Source: Mesocentrotus franciscanus (lineage: Eukaryota; Echinodermata; Echinoidea; Camarodonta; Strongylocentrotidae). Taken from it: DNA of 64,000 nucleotides. Within the stretch, counting starts at the first letter, position 1, and each line of letters opens with the position of its first letter. The DNA lies in assembly GCA_037976565.1 (NCBI GenBank), contig CP137674.1:33421216-33485215 (forward strand). Reading direction: 5' to 3'. Made by a program: the position numbers and the translations under genes. The notes under the pieces are model-generated. The model was not told where the DNA came from. It saw only the letters and a program-made list of their open reading frames with translations, and made no database searches. Shown piece after piece: positions 1 through 11,961 of this stretch.

Positions 1-223
1 ATGTTAAATGTTGCGCAAGGTCATTGTTGTCAAGGTTAAGAATCAACTCCTCTGAGTTTGTATTTAATTCACTGGAAATGCGTGTATCGTATTCCTGATT
101 ATTAACGGGTCTGTTTTGCCTATCGCTATACAACTGGAATAAGAATTCATCATCATCGATAGTGCCAAAGGAAATTCCGTTTCTAATGCCATAACGACAT
201 TGTAAAGAGTCCCAAAACTCCAT
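1..223 (-). CDS. Possible partial coding exon, unknown product, cut by window edge
   Basis: Read on the minus strand from an ATG at 223-221, the frame stays open for 74 codons and leaves the window at base 1. It begins MEFWDSLQCRYG and continues with an acidic, polar segment (GTIDDDEFLFQLYSDRQNRP, then many N, E and D) that looks more protein-like than the simple-sequence frames elsewhere. Upstream on the same strand there is a stop 15 nt before the ATG. An AG lies just after the ATG (ATGGAG|TTTTGG), so the segment could instead be an internal exon whose acceptor is there. I recognise no domain. An open run of this length is not rare in AT-rich DNA, so this stays tentative. Confidence 0.3.
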   Translation of the reverse strand, partial: MEFWDSLQCRYGIRNGISFGTIDDDEFLFQLYSDRQNRPVNNQEYDTRISSELNTNSEELILNLDNNDLAQHLT

Positions 224-2356
224 CAGTGTTTTTAGTATTCAAAATACATGTAGTAAGATTATAATTGAGCAAGTCAGTTAACGACCCGGAAAGGTTGAGG
301 GAGGGAACAGACAGAGGAGAGTGTGCATGCGATGGGATATGGCTAGCTGATGAAACGAAAAGAAAAGGATGATAAAAGAAAATGAAAGAAGGCATGAGAT
401 GATAAGAAAATATGAATAAAACATTAGCAAGAATTAATGACATGTTGAACGGAAAATATGACATGAAAGTACGACCCCTTCTCATAGTACGTCTAAAGGA
501 GCTATTCAAAAGACAGAACATGTAAGTAAGCTTTTCGCATGTTTGTAGTATTTAACCGATCGCAGAGATATTCACTGAACAAGACGACAGGGAATAATGC
601 GGTCGCAGGAAATCGGTTATTGGAATGCCAAAGATCAATTGAGGAAGGTTTTAATTAAAATACGTTATTTACATAAGGTTTAGTCGATCGAGATGAAGAA
701 GGAGAAAATAATGTCGAATTGTCCACGTGGCCTGAATATCTCTGTCATCATATGAGTGTGGAGGAATGTGGATCTAATAATGGCAGGTTGCTTTCTATTA
801 GAAAAATAAGTCGCTTGAGGTAGTAAACATTCATTGATATGCTTCAGTGGAACAATCAGGTGCAATTATAAGTGATCTACTAAGTTGAAATGACAGTTCA
901 ACATGATTATGCAACCATTGCAGCTCCGCTTGGCGTGATTGTACCTCAACTACAATCACTGTAGATGTAGCATAATTACATCCGTAGTGTTGAAGTTGCA
1001 AGAAGAACATAATAAATAGTGGCATTAATATGAGAAGAAAAGTCAATCTTTCGGAGAAACTTCAGTATTATCAGCATTGTATAAAGAATTACAATCGTCT
1101 CCTTATTTGTTCCCATCTTCCTGATCTTTGCGATAGAAATAACTGCAATAATCCCATGACACGTTTACAATGAGCATTGTTACAATTTTGATAAGTAGGC
1201 TTTTATATCTTCAAATTTTGTTACTGTGAAGTGTAAAAAAAAAAGTAATAATATAAATTTTGACTTTCGGTAGAGGTTTAAATCACTAGTACAGTGCTCA
1301 TGTTTTCATTTGGTTAACTTTGTCAAACACTGGGAGGTAATTGAGATAACTGTAGAATGGTATTACAACTGGTGCTATCACTATATCTACATTTAGTGCA
1401 ATATGATTATTGTTATGCATGGAAATGGATGAGCAATTCCGCACTTCACAGTGTAAAATAATTATGACAGCAAGATTGAGGTTAATATTGCTGCAATTAC
1501 GTAATAGTCGTTATGCATGTGACTTGTGTAACAAGATTTAACAACGATCTAGCTGTGCAAATACTTGGCAGATAAGTTAATTGATTTGCAATTAGGATAC
1601 CCGGGTTATTAATTGTTCTGGAGAATGGTGGCGTATCTATAGCATGGTCAATATAATAAGTTAAGTATCGTCATGATTGGATTTGGATGTCAACATGGTA
1701 AGTATTGTTCGAGGGGTAGTAAATTAAAAGAATATATTGCTATCATATGCAACTTATGTAGCATTAAAATGGCATGTTGGTATTGTGTTCAGCAAAGCTG
1801 AATCAGTATAAAGGAATAAGATTTTTTTTTATCATCAGGGTGAGTACTCATGAGGGTTGTATTCAATTAAAGAATGCCCTTCATTGATTTATCTTGTTTT
1901 ATTTATGTGCTACCGGGGTCTTGTTTATAGCATTCCTCAAACTTCCCGAGAATTCAGATATAGACATCTCAGGCTCAGTTGGATTTTATTCCACTGGTTA
2001 TGGCCATATATGCGTGATAGGAAAGGCAAATGTAGAAAGTTTTAGGAGAAAATTTTTGATTAAACATAATATGGGCATCTGTAATAGCACCATGGTCTTA
2101 CTATTATTGGCTATAACCATGGTGGGGTACTGATTAATTGTTTGCCAATAATCTAGAGGTTGCCATTGTAATTTATGTATATATACATACAGATAGATAT
2201 TTCATGCAACCATTAAATGAAATTCTTAAAAAACAGTTCTGTGTTTTCAGTGTGTAAGTAACTATACAGAGTAACCATACAAGGAATAAGCATAATAGGA
2301 ACATAAATATTGAAACAGTATACTCTGAAGAAGAGGGGAATAAGGAGGGGGTTAGT
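224..2356. other. AT-rich anonymous sequence
   Basis: No gene, RNA or clear repeat was recognised. Short open frames exist on both strands, but none has a splice-like context or a recognisable domain. A phrase similar to part of the downstream satellite (TATTGCTGCAATTACGTAAT near 1487) suggests diverged satellite-related DNA may begin here. Confidence 0.5.
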
Positions 2357-4561
2357 GAGGAACCAACTTCACTGGTTCACTGAAATAGTTGTATTCAGAG
2401 CTGGAAGTAGTTATAATTATAATGATTCTATGAGATATAGAATTGATCATTAAGATGAGAGGGGTAATATTGCTGCAATGCAGTAATTTACAGTTTTACA
2501 TGGCTTAGTAAACATGCAAGGAAATTATTGATTTGGCCATCATAACATAGTTTTGAATTATTAGATGATACCTCGCATAATATTAGAAATATCATGGACT
2601 CGGTCCGGTATCAAGAAATGATCATGATCATATACATCTGCACTGATATCATCAGCCATTATTACTCATAAAACAATGAAAGATGTCGATGATTTGATTT
2701 ATTCAACAACAAGTTTAGGTAGAGATATAAGAAGTAGGATACCAAAAGGTAAGTGTCCAGGTTGAAATAAAGTAATCGTCAGGTGTACAGTTCGGATGAG
2801 GAACCAACATCACTGATTCACTGAAATAGTTGTATTCAGAGCTGGAAGTAGTTATAATTATAATGATTCTATGAGATATAGAATTGATCATTAAGATGAG
2901 AGGGGTAATGTTGCTGCAATGCAGTAATTTACAGTTTTACATGGCTTAGTAAACATGCAAGGAAATTATTGATTTGGCCATCATAACATAGTTTTGAATT
3001 ATTAGATGATACCTCGCATAATATTAGAAGTATCATAGACTCGGTCCGGTATCAAGAAATGATCATGATCTTATACATCTGCATTGATATCATCAGTTAT
3101 TATTATTCATAAAACAATGAAAGATGTCGAGGATTTGATTTATTCAACAACAAGTTTAGGTAGAGATATAAGAAGCAGGATACCAAAAGGTAAGTGTTCA
3201 GGTTGAAATAAAAGTAATCGTCAGGTGCACAGTTCGGGTGAGGAACCAACATCACTGATTCACTGAAATAGTTGTATTCAGAGCTGGAAGTAGTTATAAT
3301 TATAATGATTCTATGAGATATAGAATTGATCATTAAGATGAGAGGGTAATATTGCTGCAATGCAGTAATTTACAGTTTTACATGGCTTAGTAAACATGCA
3401 AGGAAATTATTGATTTGGCCATCATAACATAGTTTTGAATTATTAGATGATACCTCGCATAATATTAGAAATATCATGGACTCGGTCCGGTATCAAGAAA
3501 TGATCATGATCATATACATCTGCACTGATATCATCAGCCATTATTACTCATAAAACAATGAAAGATGTCGATGATTTGATTTATTCAACAACAAGTTTAG
3601 GTAGAGATATAAGAAGTAGGATACCAAAAGGTAAGTGTCAGCTTGAAATAAAGTAATCGTCAGGTGCACAGTTCGGGTGAGGAACCAACATCACTGATTC
3701 ACTGAAATAGTTGTATTCAGAGCTGGAAGTAGTTATAATTATAATGATTCTATGAGATATAGAATTGATCATTAAGATGAGAGGGGTAATGTTGCTGCAA
3801 TGCAGTAATTTACAGTTTTACATGGCTTAGTAAACATGCAAGGAAATTATTGATTTGGCCATCATAACATAGTTTTGAATTATTAGATGATACCTCGCAT
3901 AATATTAGAAGTATCATAGACTCGGTCCGGTATCAAGAAATGATCATGATCTTATACATCTGCATTGATATCATCAGTTATTATTATTCATAAAACAATG
4001 AAAGATGTCGAGGATTTGATTTATTCAACAACAAGTTTAGGTAGAGATATAAGAAGTAGGATACCAAAAGGTAAGTGTCCAGGTTGAAATAAAAGTAATC
4101 GTCAGGTGCACAGTTCGGGTGAGGAACCAACATCACTGATTCACTGAAATAGTTGTATTCAGAGCTGGAAGTAGTTATAATTATAATGATTCTATGAGAT
4201 ATAGAATTGATCATTAAGATGAGAGGGGTAATGTTGCTGCAATGCAGTAATTTACAGTTTTACATGGCTTAGTAAACATGCAAGGAAATTATTGATTTGG
4301 CCATCATAACATAGTTTTGAATTATTAGATGATACCTCGCATAATATTAGAAGTATCATAGACTCGGTCCGGTATCAAGAAATGATCATGATCTTATACA
4401 TCTGCATTGATATCATCAGTTATTATTATTCATAAAACAATGAAAGATGTCGAGGATTTGATTTATTCAACAACAAGTTTAGGTAGAGATATAAGAAGCA
4501 GGATACCAAAAGGTAAGTGTTCAGGTTGAAATAAAAGTAATCGTCAGGTGCACAGTTCGGG
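2357..4561 (+). repeat. Five-unit tandem satellite, period about 441 bp
   Basis: Units start at 2357, 2798, 3240, 3679 and 4121, each at the phrase GAGGAACCAAC. The spacings are 441, 442, 439 and 442 bp, and the array stops at 4561 where a sixth unit would begin. Units 1 and 3 share diagnostic variants (CATATACATCTGCACTG, CAGCCATTATTACTC). Units 2, 4 and 5 share the alternatives (CTTATACATCTGCATTG, CAGTTATTATTATTC), giving the order A-B-A-B-B. This is a higher-order pattern expected from amplification of a dimer followed by a further monomer duplication. Open frames of 76 and 85 codons on the minus strand recur with the unit and are by-products of the repeat, not genes. Confidence 0.95.
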
Positions 4562-4812
4562 CGATAAACACTGTTTATCGAGAGAAACTATGTTTATCGA
4601 CTGATAAACACAGTTTTTCTCGATAAACAATTTATCGCCGAAAAACAGTGTTTATCGCCGATAAACAGTGTTTGTCGAGAGAAACTGTGTTTATCAGTCG
4701 ATAAACAGTGTTTATCGCCGAAAACAGTGTTTATCGCCGATAAACAGTGTTTATCGAGAGAAACTGTGTTTATCAGTCGATAAACAGTGTTTATCGGCGA
4801 TAAACAATGTTC
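4562..4812. repeat. Palindromic GATAAAC/GTTTATC cluster
   Basis: About 250 bp immediately after the satellite contain 8 copies of GATAAAC and 9 of its complement GTTTATC. They are arranged mostly as CGATAAACAGTGTTTATCG-type palindromes of about 19 bp, with GAGAGAAACTGTG or CCGAAAACAG linkers. A 79-bp unit is repeated in tandem (4657 and 4736). Both strands are open across it only because the repeat is simple. It could extrude cruciforms or bind a dimeric protein; neither is shown by the sequence. Confidence 0.9.
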
Positions 4813-4922
4813 AAGTATCTGATTTATTTGGCAAATGGCGCGCACTCGTAGGCCTACTCGAGATCAGAGCCGTATGCACTACTCCGCACGTTAGTCAGGT
4901 GGCTTAGTGAAATTACCGTTAC

Positions 4923-4941
4923 TTAACCCGTTCCTTCCGGG
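4923..4941 (+). mobile_element. piggyBac-like TTAA terminus (left)
   Basis: TTAACCCGTTCCTTCCG is the inverted match of two later sites, ending at 14092 and 19222, that read CGGAAGGAACGGGTTAA. TTAA followed by CCC is the typical start of piggyBac superfamily elements, whose target duplication is TTAA. No transposase frame is seen, so any element would be non-autonomous. Confidence 0.55.
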
Positions 4942-5005
4942 AACCTGGTATACCAGGTTCCCGTAGAGCGCATCCACAGACGGGAACCTGGTATACCAGG
5001 TTCCC
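4938..5005. repeat. Two copies of a perfect 24-bp palindrome
   Basis: The half-site GGGAACCTGGTA and its complement form a perfect palindrome at 4939-4962 (26 bp counting the flanking C/G) and again at 4982-5005. A third copy lies at 17862-17885 in the opposite arm of the foldback. It sits just inside the TTAA terminus and could be a subterminal protein-binding site. Confidence 0.9.
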
Positions 5006-5495
5006 ATAAAAGGCAGCTGAATGACGTCTTTACAAGCCTAAAATTGCCTTTCCCTGCCACTTATTCACTAAACTAGTGGAGTTGAGCTTATTTCCAAAGT
5101 ATATAATATCATTTTCCATTGCTCCTGTTTTTTGTACTTTCATATTATTCTTTATTAATGTACTTTTTCATAAGCATGTCAAGTTTTCTCTCACATGAAA
5201 TTCGTACAGCAGCACAAAAAGCTCCGCGATGTCTGTCCCACAGATATTGACCTTCGCTGAGACCTTTCCGTACACAGAATATTGATACTGCTAGTACCTC
5301 ATTGGGAGCAGCGTAATCCGCGCTCGCCCTGTAGAAGCCTATGACGGCACGCACCCTAATGCCTTACTTCTGTTCTTCTATTGTTGGAGTTTACAACCAT
5401 GACAACGAACTTTACCCTTGGCCACGTTTATTGTTCTTCTTACGCAGCTTAGCTGTAGGGGGCCTAAGACATAACTCTTTCGTATATTCTATATA

Positions 5496-5674
5496 CGTTA
5501 AAAGATGGGAGTTGCTGCTACCTTGTTTGGCGTTCAACAAGAAGGGGATAGAGCAATGTCGATCTGGCGCGGCTCAGTGGCTGCCGGGCTCACGATCAAT
5601 TGGGCAAAAAGAATTTCCATTTTCGGTTTAACTTAATGGAGTGGACTTAAAAGATTATTATTATTATTATTATA
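5496..5674 (+). mobile_element. SINE with (ATT)n tail, insertion with empty site in opposite arm
   Basis: About 179 bp begin CGTTAAAAGATGGGAGTTGC, include TTGCTGCTACCTTGTTTGGC, and end in AAAAGATTATTATTATTATT. The core and ATT tail resemble SINE tails I recall from marine invertebrates. In the opposite arm (17372-17378) the flanks CTATATA and GGTCTA are directly joined, so this is a clean insertion that postdates the inversion. A fragment without an evident tRNA head, so probably 5' truncated. Confidence 0.75.
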
Positions 5675-6978
5675 GGTCTAAAATACTTTCAAATATTTCT
5701 GTGTCATTTTTGTTTGTATATACTTTGTCAATACTTACAAATTATAATTGTCAAAATTTGCCAATATACAAACTATTACGTTTCCCCTATCATCTTCCGC
5801 TCTAGAATCCTATTTTTTTAATTTCTTGTGTCCTTTTCATATTTTTTCTTGTCTCCCTCTTCAAGATTTCTTTTTTGGTACGGTATTTATGCTATTTATT
5901 TTTCATAAATAAAAGAGAAAGTTTTATTCTTTCTCTTATAATGTTGTCCACCTTCTTCTAGATAACCCTTTTGTGCTAAAGTATAATGTCCGATGTATAT
6001 TATTTCTGTCAATAACATAAATGAACGTATCATTTTATTTTGACGCAACAAAGATTTACATTCAAAATCAAAACTTGTTCTTTCTATAATTTGTGTACAG
6101 TAGTATTCTTCGCATTTCGACATTATCAGCCGCTCCGACGTTCTATATTTTCGTTCCCTATAATAAATATAAGGTATATGTGTACATTATCAGGGATATG
6201 TTATAATAATTTATCTCAAGGAAGAAATGATGCCGGCATACTAGCAAATGTCGGAATAGAAAACAACATGAAAGATGAAGTTCGAAAACGACATTGACAG
6301 AAAGACAGAGAGAGAAAGACAGACATACATACAGGCAGTGAGAGAGAGAGAGAGAGAGAGGGCGGGAGGGATAGAAAGTTGGACGTAGTCTGTACTGTAT
6401 TTATTATTATGATATTTGTCTCTCGAATCTCCGATCCCCCCCCCACAGCTCTGATTTTGTTTTGTTATATAGTTACTTTCTTTTTTGTTTGTTTATATCT
6501 TTTCGCTAAAGTATAATGTTCGACGTATATAAGTAACGTCAATATAGCATAATAAACTTTTTTTTTAATATCATTTTGATGCAACACAGATTTACATTCA
6601 AAAGATGAAGATGGAAAATGGCGCTGAGAAAGCGAGCAAGAGAGATAGAAAAAGACATACAGAGAAAGAAACAATTATTTCTCATGTCATCTTTTCGTCT
6701 GTGAAATTTTACTAAGTTACATTTTTATTATTCCTTTATCTTTCCATGATTGTTATATATTTGAATGAATATTGTAGGGTCAAATCTGGTTTTACGTTAT
6801 AATTATGATCAGCTCTTTATATTTAGGAGTACGTCGAAACGCGATCTCATAAAAATCGCGGAACATAAAACACTATGAGAGATGAAGATAGAAAATGACA
6901 TTGAGAAAACGAGAGAGAGAGAGAGAGAGAAAGTAGGACGTTATTTCTCATGTCATCTTTTCTCATTTCATCTTTTCG

Positions 6979-7420
6979 TCCATAACGAAGTTTAATATGT
7001 TATAATAGTTTATCTCAAGATCGAAAGGAATACTTTCGGAATAAAGCAACTAGCGGAACGGAAAACAGTACCAGAGATGAAGATGGCAAATGGAGCTGAA
7101 AAAGTGAGCGAGTGAGAGACAAAGAAGGAGACAAACAGAGGGACAAACACAGAGAGAAACAATCGTTTCTCATGTCATCTTTTCTCATGTCATCTTTTCG
7201 TCCATAACGAAGTTTAATATGTTATAATAGTTTATCTCAAGATCGAAAGGAATACTTTCGGAATAGAGCAACTAGCGGAACGGAAAACAGTACCAGAGAT
7301 GAAGATGGCAAATGGAGCTGAAAAAGTGAGCGAGTGAGAGACAAAGAAAGAGACAAACAGAGGGACAAACACAGAGAGAAACAATCATTTCTCATGTCAT
7401 CTTTTCGTCTGTGACATTTT
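6979..7420. repeat. Two-copy 222-bp tandem repeat inside left arm
   Basis: The segment beginning TCCATAACGAAGTTTAATAT at 6979 recurs at 7201 with very few differences, including the GATCGAAAGGAATACTTTCGG and AGTGAGCGAGTGAGAGAC stretches. The opposite arm carries related modules with a longer period, so the copy number changed independently in the two arms. Confidence 0.85.
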
Positions 7421-7597
7421 ACTATCACATTCGTATTATTCCTTTATCTTTCCATGGTTCTTAAATATTTGAATGAATATTTCAGATAGGGTCAAATTTG
7501 GTCGATCAGCTATTTTTATTTAGGAGTACGTCGACACGCGATCTCATCAAAAATCGCGGAACAGCAAACACTACGAGAGATAAAGATGGAAAACGAC

Positions 7598-8133
7598 ATA
7601 TACAGCGTGTCCACACACAAAACAATTTATCCCGAAACTCTATAACGATACGTCGTATAAAGAATCATCGTATAAATTCCAGGGTGTCCACACACAAGAA
7701 ACGTCGTATAAAGAATCATCGTATAAATTCCAGGGTGTCCACACACACAAGAAAGTAATCCCAAAACTCTACAGCGAAATGTCGTATAGGTGCGCAGTTT
7801 GCTACTGCGGTCATGAAATGGAAGCGGAAATGAGAGGTCATGTCTCCTTTCGCGTGCGATCCGACGTTAAGCCCCGCCCAGTTAGACTAGTTCCGTCCAC
7901 ACACAAAATTTCCATGATTAAGCGTGATTAGGCGTGATTAGTTATTGAGTTCTAGTTCGAAACGATGCCCAAACCTGCGTTTCGTTATACGACGTATCGT
8001 TATACGACGTATCGTTAGTAAGCGTCCACACACACAATTTCATCATATAACTATCGCGAAACGGTATAACTATCGCGAAACGGTATAACTAATCACGCCT
8101 AATCACGGAAAATGTTGTGTGTGGACAGGGGGT
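7598..8133. mobile_element. MITE nest with GTCCACACAC termini
   Basis: The insert begins GTGTCCACACACAA (7607) and ends TTGTGTGTGGACA (8115-8127), so its ends are inverted repeats. Additional internal GTCCACACAC starts at about 7685, 7736, 7896 and 8029 suggest nested or duplicated copies. Internal short tandems include a 49-bp CGTCGTATAAAGAATCATC unit, TTATACGACGTATCG twice, AACTATCGCGAAACGGTAT twice and GTGATTAGGC. In the opposite arm (about 15280-15300) the two flanks are joined, marking an empty site. No coding capacity. Confidence 0.75.
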
Positions 8134-8613
8134 GAGAAAACGAGAGAGGGAGAAATTAGGGCTTATTGTTATTTATTATTACGCTATTTGTCTCTCCGAT
8201 CAACCCCACCCCACCCGCTCTGAATTCCTCTTTAGTTTCCATTTTTTACCATGATTTACATTCAAAAGTTTTACTTTTTATAATTATTGTACAGTAATAT
8301 TCTTTGAATTATGTTTTCAAATAGGGTAAAATCTGGTTCTACATTATTTGTTTAATAGCAATTTTTATTTGGGAGTACTTCGGAACGTGATCCCATAAAC
8401 ATTCTTCGAAAACAGTAACGACGACTGCAAAACAACAAGACCCCCAAAAAAAGGGTTATCTGAACCCGATATACGTGTACACTTGTGCAGTATACAAGGA
8501 TCATTGTGAATAAATCTATACCTTTACCTTATTTCCGCTCTTCTATTGTTGGAGTTTATAACCATGACAACGACCTTTACCCTCGGCCACGTCTATTGTT
8601 CCTCTTGCGTAAC

Positions 8614-8959
8614 TAATGGGGCGTTGCAAGAAAGTTGCAATTGATTGCAAGCTGCGATTGATTGCAATTTGCAAAATTTGCAACTGATATTTGCAATCGA
8701 TTGCAACTCAATTTTCTTGCAACGCCCAAATAGCCTCCTAAATTTCATTGGATTTTGTTAGGATTTAAGTTTTTGACAATTCAATGAAATTAACTAGATC
8801 TAGCTTTTATTCTCTCCTCTCTCTTTCTCTCTCTCTTACTAATGGGGCGATGCAAGAAAGTTGAGTTGCGATCAGTTGCAAATTTGCGATTAATCGCAAG
8901 ACTTGCGCTTGATTTTGGAGATTTGCAATTGATTGCAACTTTCTTGCAACGCCCCATTA
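8614..8959. mobile_element. Composite hairpin MITE flanked by TA
   Basis: Two palindromic modules (8614-8729 and 8840-8959) both start TAATGGGGCG and are built of TTGCAA/ATTGCAA words. The outermost ends, ATGGGGCGTTGCAAGAAAG and its reverse complement finishing at 8957, are flanked by TA on both sides. The opposite arm has the unoccupied site at about 14449-14450, with the flanking sequences continuous. The two modules and their 110-bp spacer therefore inserted as one unit. A TA target is typical of Tc1/mariner-type mobilisation; no transposase is present. Confidence 0.8.
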
Positions 8960-9379
8960 GCTGTATAGCTGGGCCAAATTGCCATATGATCTGCGCATGC
9001 GCTATGTTCCTGCTCGTCGCGCGAAGCCACTGGCCAGGCTGCGTATTTTTTATTTACACGCTAGTGAGGGGAATTTCTCGATTAATTCCAATGAAACCGC
9101 TCGCGGAGAGCCTAAACTGTATTTTAAACTTTTATGTACGTACTGTACTGATAATGATAATGTACTGAAATTGTTTTGTCGATGGATGTTGTGTGTACAT
9201 GTGTGTGTATGTTCACGCTCGCTGTGCTGATTTCTGCTCTCATATTCAACAGCAAATTGCAAAATAAATCCCAATATATTTGTTTAATATCTGTAACTGC
9301 TCAGAATCTTGTGTTGTGTTCAAATGGTTGACGTGGTATCAATTTTAATAACTTGTTTCAACCCGCCTTTTCCACAGGA

Positions 9380-9625
9380 CTTCCCTCACCCTTCTCTCTC
9401 TCTCTCTCTCGCTCTTTCTATTTCTCTCCGTCATAACTCTTTCATCTCTCTCTCTCCTTCTCTCTCTCGCTCTTTCCCTCTCTCTCTCTCTCGCTCTTTC
9501 TCTTTCTCTCCCTCATAACTCTTTCATCACTCTCTCTCTCATACGCCTATCTACCTACTCTTTTCTGTTCTCCTTATCCCCCCTCTCTCTCTCTCTTTCT
9601 CCTCTCTCCCTTGCCTTTTTCTTTC
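9380..9625. repeat. CT-rich microsatellite
   Basis: Long (CT)n runs with TTTCTCTCCCTCATAACTCTT interruptions that recur at 9423 and 9504. Open frames here are low-complexity artefacts. Confidence 0.9.
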
Positions 9626-9639
9626 TTTTTTTTCATTTC

Positions 9640-10330
9640 GACTCCTCGATCCCATGTCTGATTGAATTTATCTTTCACCTTCTTCAGTAAGATACCATTA
9701 TTGAAGTTCACACAATACATGTTCAAATTCTGGTTTTGAAATATAGTTTAAATCTTTAGTGTGATATTTTGATAGTTTACGCATTACTCACAATTTCCGC
9801 ATGCGCATTATCATTTCCTTAAAAGTATAACTTCATTTATTGTATTTTAACTGTTTTAATCTGTATGAATGACATTAAACGTGGCACTATGAACTGTAAT
9901 TTTCCATACACAGTCATTATACTTCCTCTAATTCTCTCTCTTCCTCTTTCTCCCGCCCTCTTCTCAGTCTCTAACGGTTACCTGTTTCTTCCCTTTTACT
10001 TCGTTCTTTCTACTATCCACCTCTCGATTCCCTCTTCTCTAACTCTCCTTTTCTCCCACTTTCCTTCTACTCTCCTTTTTTGCTATATCTCTCGGTGTAA
10101 TATGTGAACATAGCTTGATCTTAATTATTTTGATTGCCGTATTGTTTTAATGTTTTAATGTTCTCACATTTTATGATAATTGTTACAACATTGATGTGCA
10201 AGTTCAGTTGTTTTTGTCATGTAAATTGAATGTAATTCAGCCTACGGGCTGCCAGGTTCAGTATTTAATAAACCGTAAACCAAAATCGTTACATTTCGTT
10301 AAATATAAAGGACCTTTCAGTCTTTTGACT
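9640..10330. other. AT-rich sequence with polyadenylation-like end
   Basis: Mostly anonymous. Near 10235-10285, GCCTACGGGCTGCCAGG is followed by ATTTAATAAACCG, which looks like a 3' untranslated region with an AATAAA signal. It may be the 3' end of a decayed LINE, but no coding part could be recognised beside it. Confidence 0.3.
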
Positions 10331-10379
10331 CGACGATAGACGGTCAGGAGTATGAGTTGAACAAAAAAAGTTTAAGCAC

Positions 10380-11190
10380 AAACAGGCGCGGTGGAGCATT
10401 TTCCAAAATGGGGGGTCACCATCAAAATAGGGTACTTTCTGGAATATAAGGGGCACCTACAAAGGGAACCATCAAAATGTAAATCTACCATATTTAGACA
10501 TTGGTAGGCCTATATACCCCTACAGTTTTATGATTGTGATTACATTATCAGGGATGATTTCAATATTTGTTTCTCCTTTACTTTGGTCCAATATGCTGTT
10601 TAAGAATCATACTTTGCAGTTGGGTGTGATGGTCTGAATATTAAGAAAATTTTAAGATTTCTGACGTCGAGGGCAAAAAGTTTCATAATGAGAAAAACAA
10701 CAACGAATCCTGATGGGTTCTAAGCACAATTTAATCATGAAAGGCTGAAAAAACATGTCATAAGTAACACGATTATACCAAATATAAATGCGAGCGAGCT
10801 TTGGGGGAAATAAATGAAAAAGTTGCTCCAAGTCGCTCTATATAGGGGCGTATGTTATGGAGAAAGGAAAAGGGATATTTTTCAGAAATAAAAAAGGACA
10901 ATCAGAATTTTTATTAGAAAAGAAAAGGGGCACATGTCATAATAAACCTCGAGCCTGAAAAGGGCCACTCACCAGAGATGAAAAAGGTACTTATGAGAAA
11001 GGAAAAGGGGCATCTGTCGAAGAAAAAGGGGCACCTATCAGATTTTAATAGGGGCATTTATCATAGGTGAAAAGGAGTATTTATGAAAAGGGGAGGGGCT
11101 GTTATAAAAAAAGGGAAAAGGGCCCTTTATCAGAAGGAAATAGAGTAATTAATGAAAAGGCTCCCCTCGCGAGTGCCGCCCTGAGCACAA
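10380..11190 (-). repeat. GGGGCA-type degenerate minisatellite and flanking repeat (inverted copy)
   Basis: Irregular repeats of AAAAGGGGCANNTNTCA at roughly 25-45 bp. The flank at 10540-10740 (GGGATGATTTCAATATT, TGTGATGGTCTGAA, AATCCTGATGGGTT) is the reverse complement of 36450-36640, so the whole block is a diverged inverted copy of 35790-36790. Confidence 0.8.
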
Positions 11191-11961
11191 AGCTTTAACG
11201 TGCATGTCTTTATTTCCCAATCTGTTTTATTTTCTTTTTTGCTTTGTTTTCCTTTTGATGTCTTTCTTCATTTCCTTCTCTATGTGTTTGGCAAAATGTT
11301 CTCTTTAGTTCACCTTTTCCCGTTTTTTCTCTAGTCTCTTTCTTGACCTTATATTTGCATCCCCTCTATCGTTCTCTCTCTCTCGTCTCTCTCCCTTCAC
11401 GCGTACTTATTGGCACCCCTTTGTAAAAAAGTTGGTCTTAGTGGAAACAGACAAATCCGGGGGGAGATTATAGAAATCGAACAAAGAAGAAAGTCATGAA
11501 AATTGACACTCGAGATCGATAACTTTCTCCTTGTCAAGTTTGTCCTGATGTTTATAATGCGTACGCCAGGGGTTTCTTTTCTTTTCTTTGACGGTCCAGA
11601 AGTGATTTCTATGAAAGCTGTAAGGTCCGAAATGACACTTGTATACTGAAGATAATGAGGCTTGTTTTTGGTCTATATCTGATCCAAGGAGAATTGTTAC
11701 AGTTTAAAAACAGAGCCGCCAGTGCTTCCACCCGTTTAAATAGAGTTTCCCGAAAAGAACACCCAATTTCCTGGAATTTGAAGGAATTTTCTTAAAACTT
11801 TCAAAATGCCTCTTGCGTGGATATTTTATTTGGATGAATCGCTATGACGTTAGAATATATATTAATTATTTAATGGGCTTATTTTGCTTTCTAATAGATC
11901 CGTACATGGCAGAGCTTGAGGGGCCTGGCAGAGCCCCAGGATGCTCTTGAGATTTTAATAT

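Larger units (their letters stand above)
4978..9120 (+). repeat. Left arm of large inverted repeat (foldback)
   Basis: This arm is matched in reverse complement by about 13876-17890. Paired anchors include the segment at 5041-5340 versus 17520-17845, the TTGGAGTTTACAACCATGAC module at 5383 versus 17470, 6465-6560 versus 16500-16610, 8521-8612 versus 14455-14550, and 9037-9111 versus 13885-13965. The arm is interrupted by a SINE (5496-5674), a MITE nest (7598-8133) and a hairpin MITE (8614-8959), all missing from the other arm. It also contains GA tracts and a two-copy 222-bp tandem repeat. Long inverted-repeat foldback transposons with internal tandem repeats are known, including TU elements of sea urchins; assigning this to that class is inference. 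Confidence 0.85.

Noticed and set aside
2357..4561. CRISPR-like array
   Set aside because: The repeats are 441-bp adjacent satellite units without short repeat/spacer alternation, in a eukaryotic context.
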